Notes under the pieces: model-generated | Databases searched by the model: none | What the model saw: only the letters and a program-made list of their open reading frames with translations | Told to the model about the DNA's origin: nothing | Shown: one piece after another, positions 5,426-12,093 of the stretch | Position numbering within the stretch: the stretch's first letter is position 1 | Layout: every line of letters starts with the position of its first letter | Translations under genes and position numbers: made by a program | Source of the DNA: Sphingomonadaceae bacterium | Lineage (GTDB): Bacteria; Pseudomonadota; Alphaproteobacteria; Sphingomonadales; Sphingomonadaceae | DNA: 12,093 nt | Reading direction: 5' to 3' | NCBI GenBank assembly: GCA_016742125.1 | Contig: JACVCM010000092.1 | Coordinates: 1-12,093 of the forward strand

Positions 5426-6351
5426 TGCGCACCGCCGCTGATCGCGCGGGCCAGGTCCTGCGCGTTGAAAGGCCGGAGGTCATCGATTGTTTCGCCGACA
5501 CCGATGGCATGAATGGGAAGACCGAACTGCTTTGCCGCAGCGACGAGGATGCCACCGCGGGCGCTGCCATCCAGCTTGGTCATGACGAGCCCGGTCACGT
5601 TGGCGACTTCCTTGAAAATTTCGATTTGCGACAATGCGTTCTGGCCGGTGGTGGCGTCCAGCACAAGCACAACATCATGTGGCGCCTCAGGGTTCAATCT
5701 GCCCAGCACACGCCGTATTTTGGCCAGCTCGTCCATCAATTCGCGCTTGTTCTGCAGACGACCGGCGGTGTCGACGATCAGAACGTCTATGCCTTCTGCT
5801 GTTGCTTTCTTGACCGCGTCAAATACGACCCCTGCGGCATCGCCGCCCTCCGGACCGGTGACGATGGGTACGCCTATGCGGTCTGCCCAAACTTTAAGCT
5901 GGCCTATCGCCGCCGCGCGAAATGTATCGCCTGCCGCGAGCATGACGCCATAATCCTGCTCCAGGAAAAGATGTGCCAGCTTGGCAATGGTCGTGGTCTT
6001 GCCGGAACCGTTGACACCGATGACCAATATGACCTGCGGGCGGGGGAAGGCATCGATGTCGAGCGGTTCTGCCACCGGTGCGAGGACGGCAGCAATTTCA
6101 TCCTCGACTATCTGACGAATGCCCTCTTCGTCGATACCTTTCTCGAAACGTCCCGATGCAATCTTCTCTCGGATCTGGGCTGCCATCGCCGGGCCAAGGT
6201 CCGACGCAATGAGGGCGTCCTCAATCTCGTCAAGATCTTGTGCCTCCAGCTTCGACTTGGTCACCAGGCCGGTGATATTGTCGGTCAGTTTGGCCGAGGT
6301 TTTCTTCAGACCGCCGAACAGCCGGTCTTTCCAGCCAGGATTGTCGTTCAT
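5422..6351 (-). CDS. ftsY: FtsY, signal recognition particle receptor GTPase
   Basis: A 309-residue SRP-family GTPase. The N domain spans about residues 10-95 and the G domain 105-305: GVNGSGKTT (G1, 112-120), DTFRAAA (142-148), DTAGR (G3, 194-198), TKLD (G4, 258-261) and GVGE (284-287). It docks SRP-bound ribosomes carrying membrane proteins at the inner membrane and reciprocally activates the Ffh GTPase. Unlike E. coli FtsY (about 500 aa) it lacks the long acidic A domain, leaving a short basic amphipathic N-terminus (DRLFGGLKKTSAKL, 9-22) as likely membrane contact. The frame extends upstream inside mtaB, but the ATG at 6351 overlaps the mtaB stop as ATGA and fits the family start. The partner gene ffh lies about 4 kb away. 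Confidence 0.96.
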   Translation of the reverse strand: MNDNPGWKDRLFGGLKKTSAKLTDNITGLVTKSKLEAQDLDEIEDALIASDLGPAMAAQIREKIASGRFEKGIDEEGIRQIVEDEIAAVLAPVAEPLDIDAFPRPQVILVIGVNGSGKTTTIAKLAHLFLEQDYGVMLAAGDTFRAAAIGQLKVWADRIGVPIVTGPEGGDAAGVVFDAVKKATAEGIDVLIVDTAGRLQNKRELMDELAKIRRVLGRLNPEAPHDVVLVLDATTGQNALSQIEIFKEVANVTGLVMTKLDGSARGGILVAAAKQFGLPIHAIGVGETIDDLRPFNAQDLARAISGGAQ

Positions 6352-7601
6352 GCGATGACGTCCGCCTGCAATGCCCCATCCTCTACCTTGGCAACCCGGG
6401 CCGTCACGATGCCCCCTTCGGCCATTTGCCTGTTCAGTTTTACATAAGCGAAATTTTCCGCATGGCCAGACATGCCGCCCTTTTCGACCGCAACTTTCTG
6501 GGTCGAACCGAGCAAAGATTGCAGCCATTCCTTTCGCCGCTCTGCCACGGCATCGCGCAGCATGCTCGCGCGTCGTTTCACAATCTGCGGCGATACCTGG
6601 GGCATACGCGCCGCGGGCGTTCCCAGTTTCGGGGAATAGGGAAAGATGTGGCCATGAACGATCTGGCATCGCGTCACCAGATCCATGCTGTTGGCGAACA
6701 TTGCCTCGTCCTCCGTGGGGAAGCCGGCAATGATGTCCGCGCCGATTGCAATCTCTGGCCTTCGCGCCTTCATCCGGGACACAAGGCCGATGGCAAGTTC
6801 ACGGTCGTGCCGGCGCTTCATCCGCTTCAGGATCATATTGTCGCCCGCCTGCAAAGAAAGGTGAATATGCGGCATAAGGCGGGACTCGCCGGTGACGATG
6901 TCGAACAGGCGCTCATCGATTTCGACGCCATCGATCGAGGACAGCCGTAGCCTTTCGAGATCGGGAACAAGCTTCAGAATACGCTCGACGAGCATACCCA
7001 GATTGTCCTTCCCCGGCAGATCGTGGCCATAGCTGGTCACGTCTACGCCGGTGAGGACAATCTCTCGAAAGCCTTTGTCCACCAGCATGCGGATATGTTC
7101 GACCACGCTTCCCGCCGGGACGGAGCGACTGTTTCCGCGGCCGTAGGGAATGATGCAAAAGGTGCAGCGATGATCGCAGCCATTCTGCACCTCGACAAAG
7201 GCGCGCGTCTTGCCTGCATAGGCAGTGACCAGATGCGGCGCCGTCTGTTCGAGTGTCATGATGTCAGATACGATTACCGGGCGATCCGGTTGACGAACGA
7301 TATCTTGCAATAATGCCGCATTCTGCTTTTCGGCATTGCCGAAGATTGCCGACACTTCGGGCATGGCGCGGAATGTCTCCGGCTCCACTTGCGCCGCGCA
7401 GCCCGTGACCATGATCCGCGCGCCGGGTCGGCGCTTGCTGGCTTGCCTTATGGCCTGCCTTGTTTGCCGAACGGCCTCGTTCGTCACGGCGCAGCTGTTG
7501 ACGATGACGATATTGTCATGGCCTGCCAGCTGTTCGGCCAGCGCATTGCTTTCTGCAAGGTTGAGCCTGCAGCCCATGCTGATGACTTCGGGTTTCGTCA
7601 T
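6348..7601 (-). CDS. mtaB: MtaB, tRNA t6A37 methylthiotransferase (radical SAM)
   Basis: A 417-residue methylthiotransferase that converts t6A to ms2t6A at position 37 of ANN-decoding tRNAs. The N-terminal MTTase domain has its three cluster cysteines at C11 (MGCRLN), C37 (NSCAVT) and C68 (TGCAAQ). The radical SAM domain carries C142-x3-C146-x2-C149 (CDHRCTFC), and a TRAM-like end covers about residues 368-417. MGCRLN and NSCAVT distinguish MtaB from MiaB and RimO, which have other signatures at these places. The ATG at 7601 overlaps the dapF stop as ATGA (7598-7601); a long in-frame upstream extension runs through dapF and is not the start. Its own TGA overlaps the ftsY ATG. Confidence 0.95.
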   Translation of the reverse strand: MTKPEVISMGCRLNLAESNALAEQLAGHDNIVIVNSCAVTNEAVRQTRQAIRQASKRRPGARIMVTGCAAQVEPETFRAMPEVSAIFGNAEKQNAALLQDIVRQPDRPVIVSDIMTLEQTAPHLVTAYAGKTRAFVEVQNGCDHRCTFCIIPYGRGNSRSVPAGSVVEHIRMLVDKGFREIVLTGVDVTSYGHDLPGKDNLGMLVERILKLVPDLERLRLSSIDGVEIDERLFDIVTGESRLMPHIHLSLQAGDNMILKRMKRRHDRELAIGLVSRMKARRPEIAIGADIIAGFPTEDEAMFANSMDLVTRCQIVHGHIFPYSPKLGTPAARMPQVSPQIVKRRASMLRDAVAERRKEWLQSLLGSTQKVAVEKGGMSGHAENFAYVKLNRQMAEGGIVTARVAKVEDGALQADVIA

Positions 7602-8404
7602 CCGAAATCGTCCCAATTGGCTTGCCCCTTGAACACATGGATGGCGGAGCCGGACATGATCACCGGTTGCCCCGGCGCCCAGTCTATGGTCAGCTTGCCA
7701 CCGGGAAGATGGACAATAACTGGCGAATTCGCCTTGCCTTGGCGAATGGCGGCAACGGCCGTTGCGCACGCCCCGGTCCCGCAGGCGCGTGTCAGGCCCA
7801 CTCCCCGTTCCCACACGCGCAATTTGATCTCACCATTCTCGATCGAGGCCACATTGACATTCACCCGTTCCGGAAAAGCCGCGTCATGCTCGATTATCGG
7901 TCCCAGCCGCTCAAGGTCGACACTGTTGCTGTCCGCCACGAAGAATATGGCATGCGGGTTGCCGACATTTACGGCCATCGGGCTAGCCAATTCTTCCCAG
8001 GCCAGCGGCATGGCAGCGCTATCCATCGCGAAGGCGAGGGGGATGTCCTGCCATTCGAATTTGGGTTCGCCCATGTCGATGGTAGCACCGCTGTCGGACA
8101 ATTTGCCGGAAATCATGCCCCCTGCGGTTTCGATGCTGATGTTCCGGCCCAGCAATGCGACGACGCAACGGGACGCATTGCCGCAAGCTTCGACCTCACC
8201 GCCATCAGCATTGTATATCCGCATGGCCAGATCGGCGCGGTCAGACGGTTTGAGAATGATCAACTGGTCGCAGCCTATGCCAAGCTTACGGTTGGCAATG
8301 GCGCGGACACGGGCAGGGGGCATCTCCACCGCCCGTGCACGGGCATCGATAACGACGAAGTCGTTGCCCAGTCCGTGCATCTTGTGAAATTCGCCCGTCG
8401 CCAT
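7598..8404 (-). CDS. dapF: Diaminopimelate epimerase
   Basis: A 268-residue enzyme that interconverts LL- and meso-diaminopimelate, the penultimate step of lysine synthesis and the source of the peptidoglycan cross-linking residue. It shows the two-lobed family pattern with both catalytic cysteines: C74 in EACGNASRC and C208 in RACGTGACA. The N-terminal FHKMHGLGNDFVVID is the usual family start. The ATG at 8404 has no strong ribosome-binding site. It is the first of four genes joined by ATGA overlaps (dapF, mtaB, ftsY, yciB). A 66-bp gap separates it from the upstream GGDEF-EAL gene, with no hairpin, so a promoter here or read-through are both possible. Confidence 0.96.
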   Translation of the reverse strand: MATGEFHKMHGLGNDFVVIDARARAVEMPPARVRAIANRKLGIGCDQLIILKPSDRADLAMRIYNADGGEVEACGNASRCVVALLGRNISIETAGGMISGKLSDSGATIDMGEPKFEWQDIPLAFAMDSAAMPLAWEELASPMAVNVGNPHAIFFVADSNSVDLERLGPIIEHDAAFPERVNVNVASIENGEIKLRVWERGVGLTRACGTGACATAVAAIRQGKANSPVIVHLPGGKLTIDWAPGQPVIMSGSAIHVFKGQANWDDFG

Positions 8405-8470
8405 GGCGCGCGATGTAGGGGCAGTCGGATGGCAAGTCCAGAATAGATACCGGCGCTATGTCTCAGCCGT

Positions 8471-10126
8471 TCAGGATGCCTTGCGCGTTAGCGGTTGCTG
8501 CTCTCCGCTGGTAGCAGGTTCGGCATGGCGTCGCCGGGCGGGCAACAGGTTCTTTTGCGCCAGTAGCGTACGCGCCTGATCGATGTTCATCGGTTGCCCG
8601 AAATACCATCCCTGTCCCTTGGTGCAGCCCAACGCCCGCAACTTTCCGATGATCTGGTCGTCCTCGATACCCTCTGCAGTAATGGGCACGTCGAGGCTTG
8701 CCCCGAGACCTGCAATAGCGCTGACAATTGCCGCGCTTTCCGCATTTTCCAACATGGACGATACAAAACTGCGGTCGATCTTGATCCGGTCGAACGGCAG
8801 AGCGCGCAGATGCGCCAGCGACGAATAACCCGTCCCGAAATCGTCGAGCGCAATCTGAATCCCCTGATTTTTCAGACTGCCCACAATCGACTGCGCGAGA
8901 CTCAGGTTTTTGAACAGCGAGCTTTCGGTAATCTCGACTTCCAGCCTGCTGGCCGGAAAGCCGGTTTCCACGAGCAATTTGACAATTTTCTGCGCCAGCC
9001 AAGGGTCTTTGAGCTGTACCGGCGATATGTTGACCGAGATGGTCAGACTGGGATCCCATTCTTTTGCCTCGATCATTGCCTTACGGATGATACTCATCGA
9101 CAGGTCGCCGATCATGCCGGTTTCTTCAGCTACCGGAATGAAATCGTCTGGCGAAATGAGCCCCCGGACTGGGGAGACCCAGCGAGCGAGCATCTCGAAA
9201 CCGACCAGCTCGCCGGTTTCCAGATCAATCTGCTGCTCGAAATAGGGCACGAACTCGTCATTGGGGATAGCGGCGCGGATATCGCCCTCGAGTGAATTGC
9301 GCGAACGCAGCTCTATCTCCATGCCGTTTTCGAACCAGCTATACCCGTTACGGCCATTTTTCTTCGCGGCATAAAGCGCGATGTCTGCCCGGCGGATGAG
9401 CATGTCGATCGAATCGCAGTCGAGTTCCGGACGGCTGATACCGACCGATGCGGTTACGGTCTGTTCGGTTTCCGAAATGACAATTGGGCGGGCCAGCGCA
9501 TCCACCAGATCTTCGGCAATGCGATCCACCGACTCCGGATATTCAGGTTCGAAAACCACACAAATGCCGAACTCGTCACCGCCAAGCCGCGCAATGACGC
9601 TGCTCGGGGGTACAACGTCACGCATGCGGTCCGCCACTTCGCGAAGGAGGAGGTCGCCATTGTCATGGCCATACAGGTCGTTGATCTTCTTGAAGCCGTC
9701 GAGATCGATCATCATGAAGGCGATCGATTTCCCGCGACGCGACGCGCGTGCGCTCAGTTCGGCGGTTTTTTCCTTGATGGCGCGACGGTTGAACAGGTTG
9801 GTGAGCGGATCGGTCATTGCCAGATGCTGCGCGCGGACCTCTGCCTGGCGATAAACGTCTATTTCGTCGCTGAGCGCGCTCGTACGCCGCCAGATGAGCA
9901 GGATGAGCGCGATGTTGAGCAGCAAGGCGGTAACCATCACCTGATCGGCGCCCTGGCTATTGCCGATGAATGTACGGACTGTCTGCGCCCCGACCTGTCC
10001 GCCGATCACAACGAACATGATGATCGCCGCGAACATGACAATGCCGTAGATCAGGCTCCTGCCGTCCCTCTTTTGGCTAACCTCGTTCAGAGCGAGGCTC
10101 TCGGTTTCCGGCACTTTCAATTCCAT
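8471..10126 (-). CDS. Membrane-anchored GGDEF-EAL cyclic-di-GMP enzyme
   Basis: A 551-residue protein with two N-terminal membrane helices (about 24-44 and 62-79) and a short loop between them but no recognised sensor domain. A GGDEF diguanylate cyclase domain follows (about 100-265), then an EAL phosphodiesterase domain (about 280-525). The cyclase signature R-L-GGDEF-G (180-187) is intact, but the inhibitory RxxD site five residues before it is missing (PPSS at 173-176). The EAL domain keeps its key residues: E311-M-L-x-R315, N366 in SVNIS, E398/E401 in EITES, DD 428-429 in DDFGTGYSS, K449 and E485. Both activities are therefore possible; which one dominates cannot be told. I chose the ATG at 10126 over an upstream TTG (10162) that has no ribosome-binding site. 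It is divergent from ffh. Confidence 0.93.
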   Translation of the reverse strand: MELKVPETESLALNEVSQKRDGRSLIYGIVMFAAIIMFVVIGGQVGAQTVRTFIGNSQGADQVMVTALLLNIALILLIWRRTSALSDEIDVYRQAEVRAQHLAMTDPLTNLFNRRAIKEKTAELSARASRRGKSIAFMMIDLDGFKKINDLYGHDNGDLLLREVADRMRDVVPPSSVIARLGGDEFGICVVFEPEYPESVDRIAEDLVDALARPIVISETEQTVTASVGISRPELDCDSIDMLIRRADIALYAAKKNGRNGYSWFENGMEIELRSRNSLEGDIRAAIPNDEFVPYFEQQIDLETGELVGFEMLARWVSPVRGLISPDDFIPVAEETGMIGDLSMSIIRKAMIEAKEWDPSLTISVNISPVQLKDPWLAQKIVKLLVETGFPASRLEVEITESSLFKNLSLAQSIVGSLKNQGIQIALDDFGTGYSSLAHLRALPFDRIKIDRSFVSSMLENAESAAIVSAIAGLGASLDVPITAEGIEDDQIIGKLRALGCTKGQGWYFGQPMNIDQARTLLAQKNLLPARRRHAEPATSGEQQPLTRKAS

Positions 10127-10168
10127 TTTTCCCAATTCCCATCGACACGCCCAATGCACCAAAAAAGG

Positions 10169-10183
10169 TCAAAATATTGTTAA
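10169..10183 (-). promoter_or_regulatory. Possible CtrA-like box upstream of the GGDEF-EAL gene
   Basis: On the minus strand the sequence reads TTAA-N7-TTGA followed by C. The CtrA consensus in Alphaproteobacteria is TTAA-N7-TTAA, so one base in the second half-site differs. It lies 43 bp upstream of the predicted start codon at 10126. CtrA control of motility and c-di-GMP genes is known in the class. This is AT-rich DNA where such a match can occur by chance. Confidence 0.25.
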
Positions 10184-10282
10184 GCTAGAAATCTGCAGTG
10201 GCCTCGTTTGGGCAGTTTGTCCGAGCATCCGGGACAGAACGGCCTTGCTTTTTCGGCTGCAAAGCTTTATCGGCCGCTACGA

Positions 10283-10329
10283 AGGGCAATTGCCCTCTAA
10301 TAAAATTATTGGAAATCAATTATTTCCAA
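10283..10329. repeat. Cluster of inverted repeats in the ffh upstream region
   Basis: Three elements follow each other. The first is a perfect 14-bp palindrome, AGGGCAATTGCCCT (10283-10296). The second is a short AT-rich one, AATAA-AA-TTATT (10299-10310). The third is an 8-bp inverted repeat, TTGGAAAT and ATTTCCAA, with a 5-nt spacer (10309-10316 and 10322-10329). They sit 77-123 bp before the ffh start, in the divergent gap shared with the GGDEF-EAL gene. They could be operators or leader-RNA hairpins; no T tract follows, so a terminator is unlikely. Confidence 0.6.
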
Positions 10330-10370
10330 GCTGGTCGGCGAAGTCTCGCTCACCGGCTTTTTGTTCGTTT

Positions 10371-10388
10371 ATGCCTCGAAAGAGGCGT
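10371..10388 (+). promoter_or_regulatory. GAAA-loop hairpin just before the ffh ribosome-binding site
   Basis: ATGCCTC (10371-10377) pairs with GAGGCGT (10382-10388), with one G-U pair, around the loop GAAA, a GNRA tetraloop. The hairpin ends six bases before the ffh Shine-Dalgarno AAGGA (10395-10399). In the mRNA it would flank, but not cover, the ribosome site, so it may stabilise the 5' end or influence initiation. No known RNA family is recognised. Confidence 0.45.
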
Positions 10389-10405
10389 GTTGGTAAGGAA
10401 TGCAG

Positions 10406-11878
10406 ATGTTTGACAAGCTGAGCGACCGGTTGGGAGGGGTGTTCGATCGCCTGCGCGGCCGCGGTGCGTTGAACGAGGCCGATGTCCGCGAAGCGATGCG
10501 CGAAGTGCGCGTCGCCTTGCTGGAGGCCGACGTTGCCTTGCCCGTTGTCCGCGAATTTGTCGATAAGGTTACTGAAACCGCCGTTGGCTCGCAGGTGCTG
10601 AAATCGGTCACGCCTGGCCAACAGGTCGTCAAGATCGTAAATGACGCGCTCGTCGAGATGCTGGGTGCGGAGCAGAGCGATCTTAATCTCGCGGTTGCGC
10701 CGCCCGCTATCATCATGATGGTAGGTCTGCAGGGATCGGGTAAAACCACGACAACTGCCAAGATCGCCAAAATGCTGAAGGGCAAGCAGGGCAAGAAGGT
10801 TCTGATGGCGTCGCTCGACGTCAATCGTCCGGCAGCGCAGGAGCAGTTGGCGACCCTGGGCACACAGACCGAAGTTGCAACGCTTCCCATTGTCCAAGGA
10901 CAGAATCCCGTCGACATCGCCAGACGTGCGCTGCAGGCCGCCAAGCTGCAAGGTTTCGATGTGCTGATGCTCGATACCGCTGGCCGTCTGCATGTGGATC
11001 AGCAGTTGATGGACGAAATGCAGGCTGTTGCAAAGGTAGCGGTGCCGCAGGAAATCCTGCTGGTTGTGGACTCGCTGACCGGTCAGGACGCGGTCAATGT
11101 CGCCAAGAGCTTTGGCGAGCGCGTCGATCTGACCGGTATCGTGCTGACCCGCATGGATGGCGATGCGCGTGGCGGCGCGGCGCTATCGATGCGCGCGATT
11201 ACCGGCAAGCCGATCAAGTTCGCGGGTGTCGGCGAAAAGCTCGATGCGATTGAGGCATTCAATCCGAGCCGCGTCGCCGGTCGTATCCTCGGCATGGGCG
11301 ATGTCGTCGGCCTTGTCGAACGCGCCGCTGAAATCGTCGAAAAGGACGAGGCTGACAAACTCGCCGCCAAGATGGCGAAGGGCCAGTTCGATATGAACGA
11401 CCTTCGCACCCAGTTCCGCCAGATGAACAAGATGGGCGGCCTTGGCGCACTGGCGGGCATGATGCCGGGCATGAAAAAGGCGCAGGCAGCAATGGCGCAG
11501 AGCGGCATGAGCGACAAGCTGCTGGTGCATATGGACGCGATTATTGGTTCCATGACGCCAAAGGAGCGCGCGAAGCCTGAACTCCTTAACGCCAAACGCA
11601 AAATCCGCATAGCCAAGGGGTCCGGGACGACGGTGCAGGACGTCAACAAACTGATCAAGATGCATCAGGAGATGTCGACGGCGATGAAACGCATTCGCAA
11701 AATGGGCGGCCTAAAGGGCCTGGCTGCGATGTTTGGTAAAGGCGGCGGAGATTTGGGCGGCGCGATGGAGGGCATGCATGGTCTTCCCGCTGGCTCAATG
11801 CCGAACCTGCCCGGAATGGGCGGCGGTGCAGGCGGTCTGCCACCTGACCTCGCAAGACTTCTTAGTAAAAAGAAATAA
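10406..11878 (+). CDS. ffh: Ffh, signal recognition particle protein (SRP54)
   Basis: A 490-residue SRP GTPase. The N domain is residues 1-90 and the G domain about 95-295: GLQGSGKTT (107-115), DVNRPAA (138-144), DTAGR (190-194), TRMD (248-251) and GVGEKL (275-280). The methionine-rich M domain (about 325-435) binds signal sequences and, through the segment around 397-423 (KRKIRIAKGSGTTVQDVN), the SRP RNA. The end is a Gly/Met/Pro-rich flexible tail. I place the start at the ATG at 10406 (MFDKLSDRL) because AAGGA at 10395-10399 is six bases before it, whereas it touches the alternative ATG at 10400; the difference is two residues. rpsP follows after 50 bp with no terminator, the common ffh-rpsP arrangement. 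No SRP RNA gene was found in the window. Confidence 0.97.
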   Translation: MFDKLSDRLGGVFDRLRGRGALNEADVREAMREVRVALLEADVALPVVREFVDKVTETAVGSQVLKSVTPGQQVVKIVNDALVEMLGAEQSDLNLAVAPPAIIMMVGLQGSGKTTTTAKIAKMLKGKQGKKVLMASLDVNRPAAQEQLATLGTQTEVATLPIVQGQNPVDIARRALQAAKLQGFDVLMLDTAGRLHVDQQLMDEMQAVAKVAVPQEILLVVDSLTGQDAVNVAKSFGERVDLTGIVLTRMDGDARGGAALSMRAITGKPIKFAGVGEKLDAIEAFNPSRVAGRILGMGDVVGLVERAAEIVEKDEADKLAAKMAKGQFDMNDLRTQFRQMNKMGGLGALAGMMPGMKKAQAAMAQSGMSDKLLVHMDAIIGSMTPKERAKPELLNAKRKIRIAKGSGTTVQDVNKLIKMHQEMSTAMKRIRKMGGLKGLAAMFGKGGGDLGGAMEGMHGLPAGSMPNLPGMGGGAGGLPPDLARLLSKKK

Positions 11879-11885
11879 CTGTTTG

Positions 11886-11908
11886 TATTATTATATTTTA
11901 TATTATTT
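11886..11908. other. Pure A/T tract between ffh and rpsP
   Basis: All 23 bases from 11886 to 11908 are A or T, in otherwise GC-rich DNA. Positions 11888-11907 read the same forwards and backwards on one strand, a perfect 20-nt mirror repeat. It holds TATATT-like hexamers that could act as a -10 element, and in RNA it would be an unstructured U/A-rich leader ahead of rpsP. There is no GC hairpin, so it is not an ordinary ffh terminator. Function is not determined. Confidence 0.6.
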
Positions 11909-11928
11909 GAGAAAGGTGAGTTAATTTT

Positions 11929-12093
11929 ATGGCATTATCCATGCGTTTGTCGCGGGGCGGTTCGAAAAAGCGTCCTTATTACAAGATTGTCGTAGCCGAC
12001 GCCCGTGCACCGCGCGATGGCAAGTTCATCGAGCGGATCGGCAGCTACAACCCGCAGCTTCCCAAGGACAGCGAACAGCGCGTCGTACTCGAC
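11929..12093 (+). CDS. rpsP: Ribosomal protein bS16 (partial, N-terminal part)
   Basis: The first 55 codons of rpsP are present; the gene runs off the window end. The peptide starts MALSMRLSRGGSKKRPYYKI and continues VVADARAPRDGKFIERIGSYNP, the standard bS16 N-terminal pattern. This small-subunit protein is needed for 30S assembly. The ATG at 11929 has AAGGTGA (11913-11919) nine bases upstream. It lies 50 bp after ffh and probably heads the usual rpsP-rimM-trmD-rplS group beyond the window, which cannot be seen here. Confidence 0.97.
   Translation, partial: MALSMRLSRGGSKKRPYYKIVVADARAPRDGKFIERIGSYNPQLPKDSEQRVVLD

Noticed and set aside
5425..6447. 340-codon open frame on the plus strand opposite ftsY
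   Set aside because: It is antisense to a clear FtsY reading frame, has no recognisable domain and reflects GC-rich codon bias on the other strand.
7389..8387. 332-codon open frame on the plus strand opposite dapF and the 5' part of mtaB
   Set aside because: It spans the junction of two certain genes on the other strand, is low-complexity and shows no family signature.
10200..10245. Possible sRNA or terminator with an imperfect stem (GTTTGTCC with GGACAGAAC) followed by T-rich sequence
   Set aside because: The stem is short and bulged, there is no upstream gene on that strand to terminate, and no promoter could be assigned.
10198..10413. 71-codon GTG-start frame in the gap before ffh
   Set aside because: No ribosome-binding site, it crosses the palindrome cluster and hairpin, and runs out of frame into ffh.

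Overview
The window looks like an ordinary chromosomal segment of an alphaproteobacterium, most likely a member of the Sphingomonadales. This is inferred from protein style and gene order (dapF-mtaB-ftsY-yciB; ffh-rpsP; a psp operon with extra small membrane genes); there is no rRNA gene to confirm it. DNA is moderately GC-rich and gene-dense. I see no mobile element, CRISPR array, tRNA or rRNA.

Positions 1-3414 hold a phage-shock (Psp) envelope-stress locus. On the minus strand, in transcription order, are a 58-aa membrane protein, pspA, pspB, pspC, a 51-aa membrane protein, a 96-aa membrane/coiled-coil protein and the start of a further membrane protein that leaves the window at position 1. 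Divergent on the plus strand is pspF, the sigma-54 activator. The 167-bp gap between them carries a very good sigma-54 promoter firing into the operon and, about 90-110 bp upstream of its expected start, two related half-palindromic sites 20 bp apart that look like PspF binding sites. A strong terminator-like hairpin lies between the 58-aa gene and pspA. pspF ends in a bidirectional terminator.

Positions 3456-4805 hold a stand-alone membrane domain of the urate hydroxylase PuuD type (minus strand) and, divergent from it, sodB (iron superoxide dismutase, plus strand). sodB converges on yciB, and the two stop codons share the same CTAG.

Positions 4802-10126 form a minus-strand run: a GGDEF-EAL cyclic-di-GMP enzyme, dapF, mtaB, ftsY and yciB. 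The last four genes are chained by three consecutive ATGA start/stop overlaps, so they are almost certainly one translationally coupled transcript combining lysine/peptidoglycan precursor synthesis, tRNA modification, membrane protein targeting and an inner-membrane protein linked to septation.

Positions 10127-10405 are a 279-bp divergent intergenic region with a cluster of inverted repeats and a hairpin just before the ffh ribosome-binding site. Then come ffh (the SRP54 GTPase, partner of FtsY) and the start of rpsP (ribosomal protein bS16) on the plus strand, separated by a strikingly AT-rich 50-bp gap.

Most of the window is housekeeping DNA. The least described part is the set of small membrane proteins in the psp operon, especially the PspB-like 96-aa protein whose C-terminal tail resembles that of PspC.
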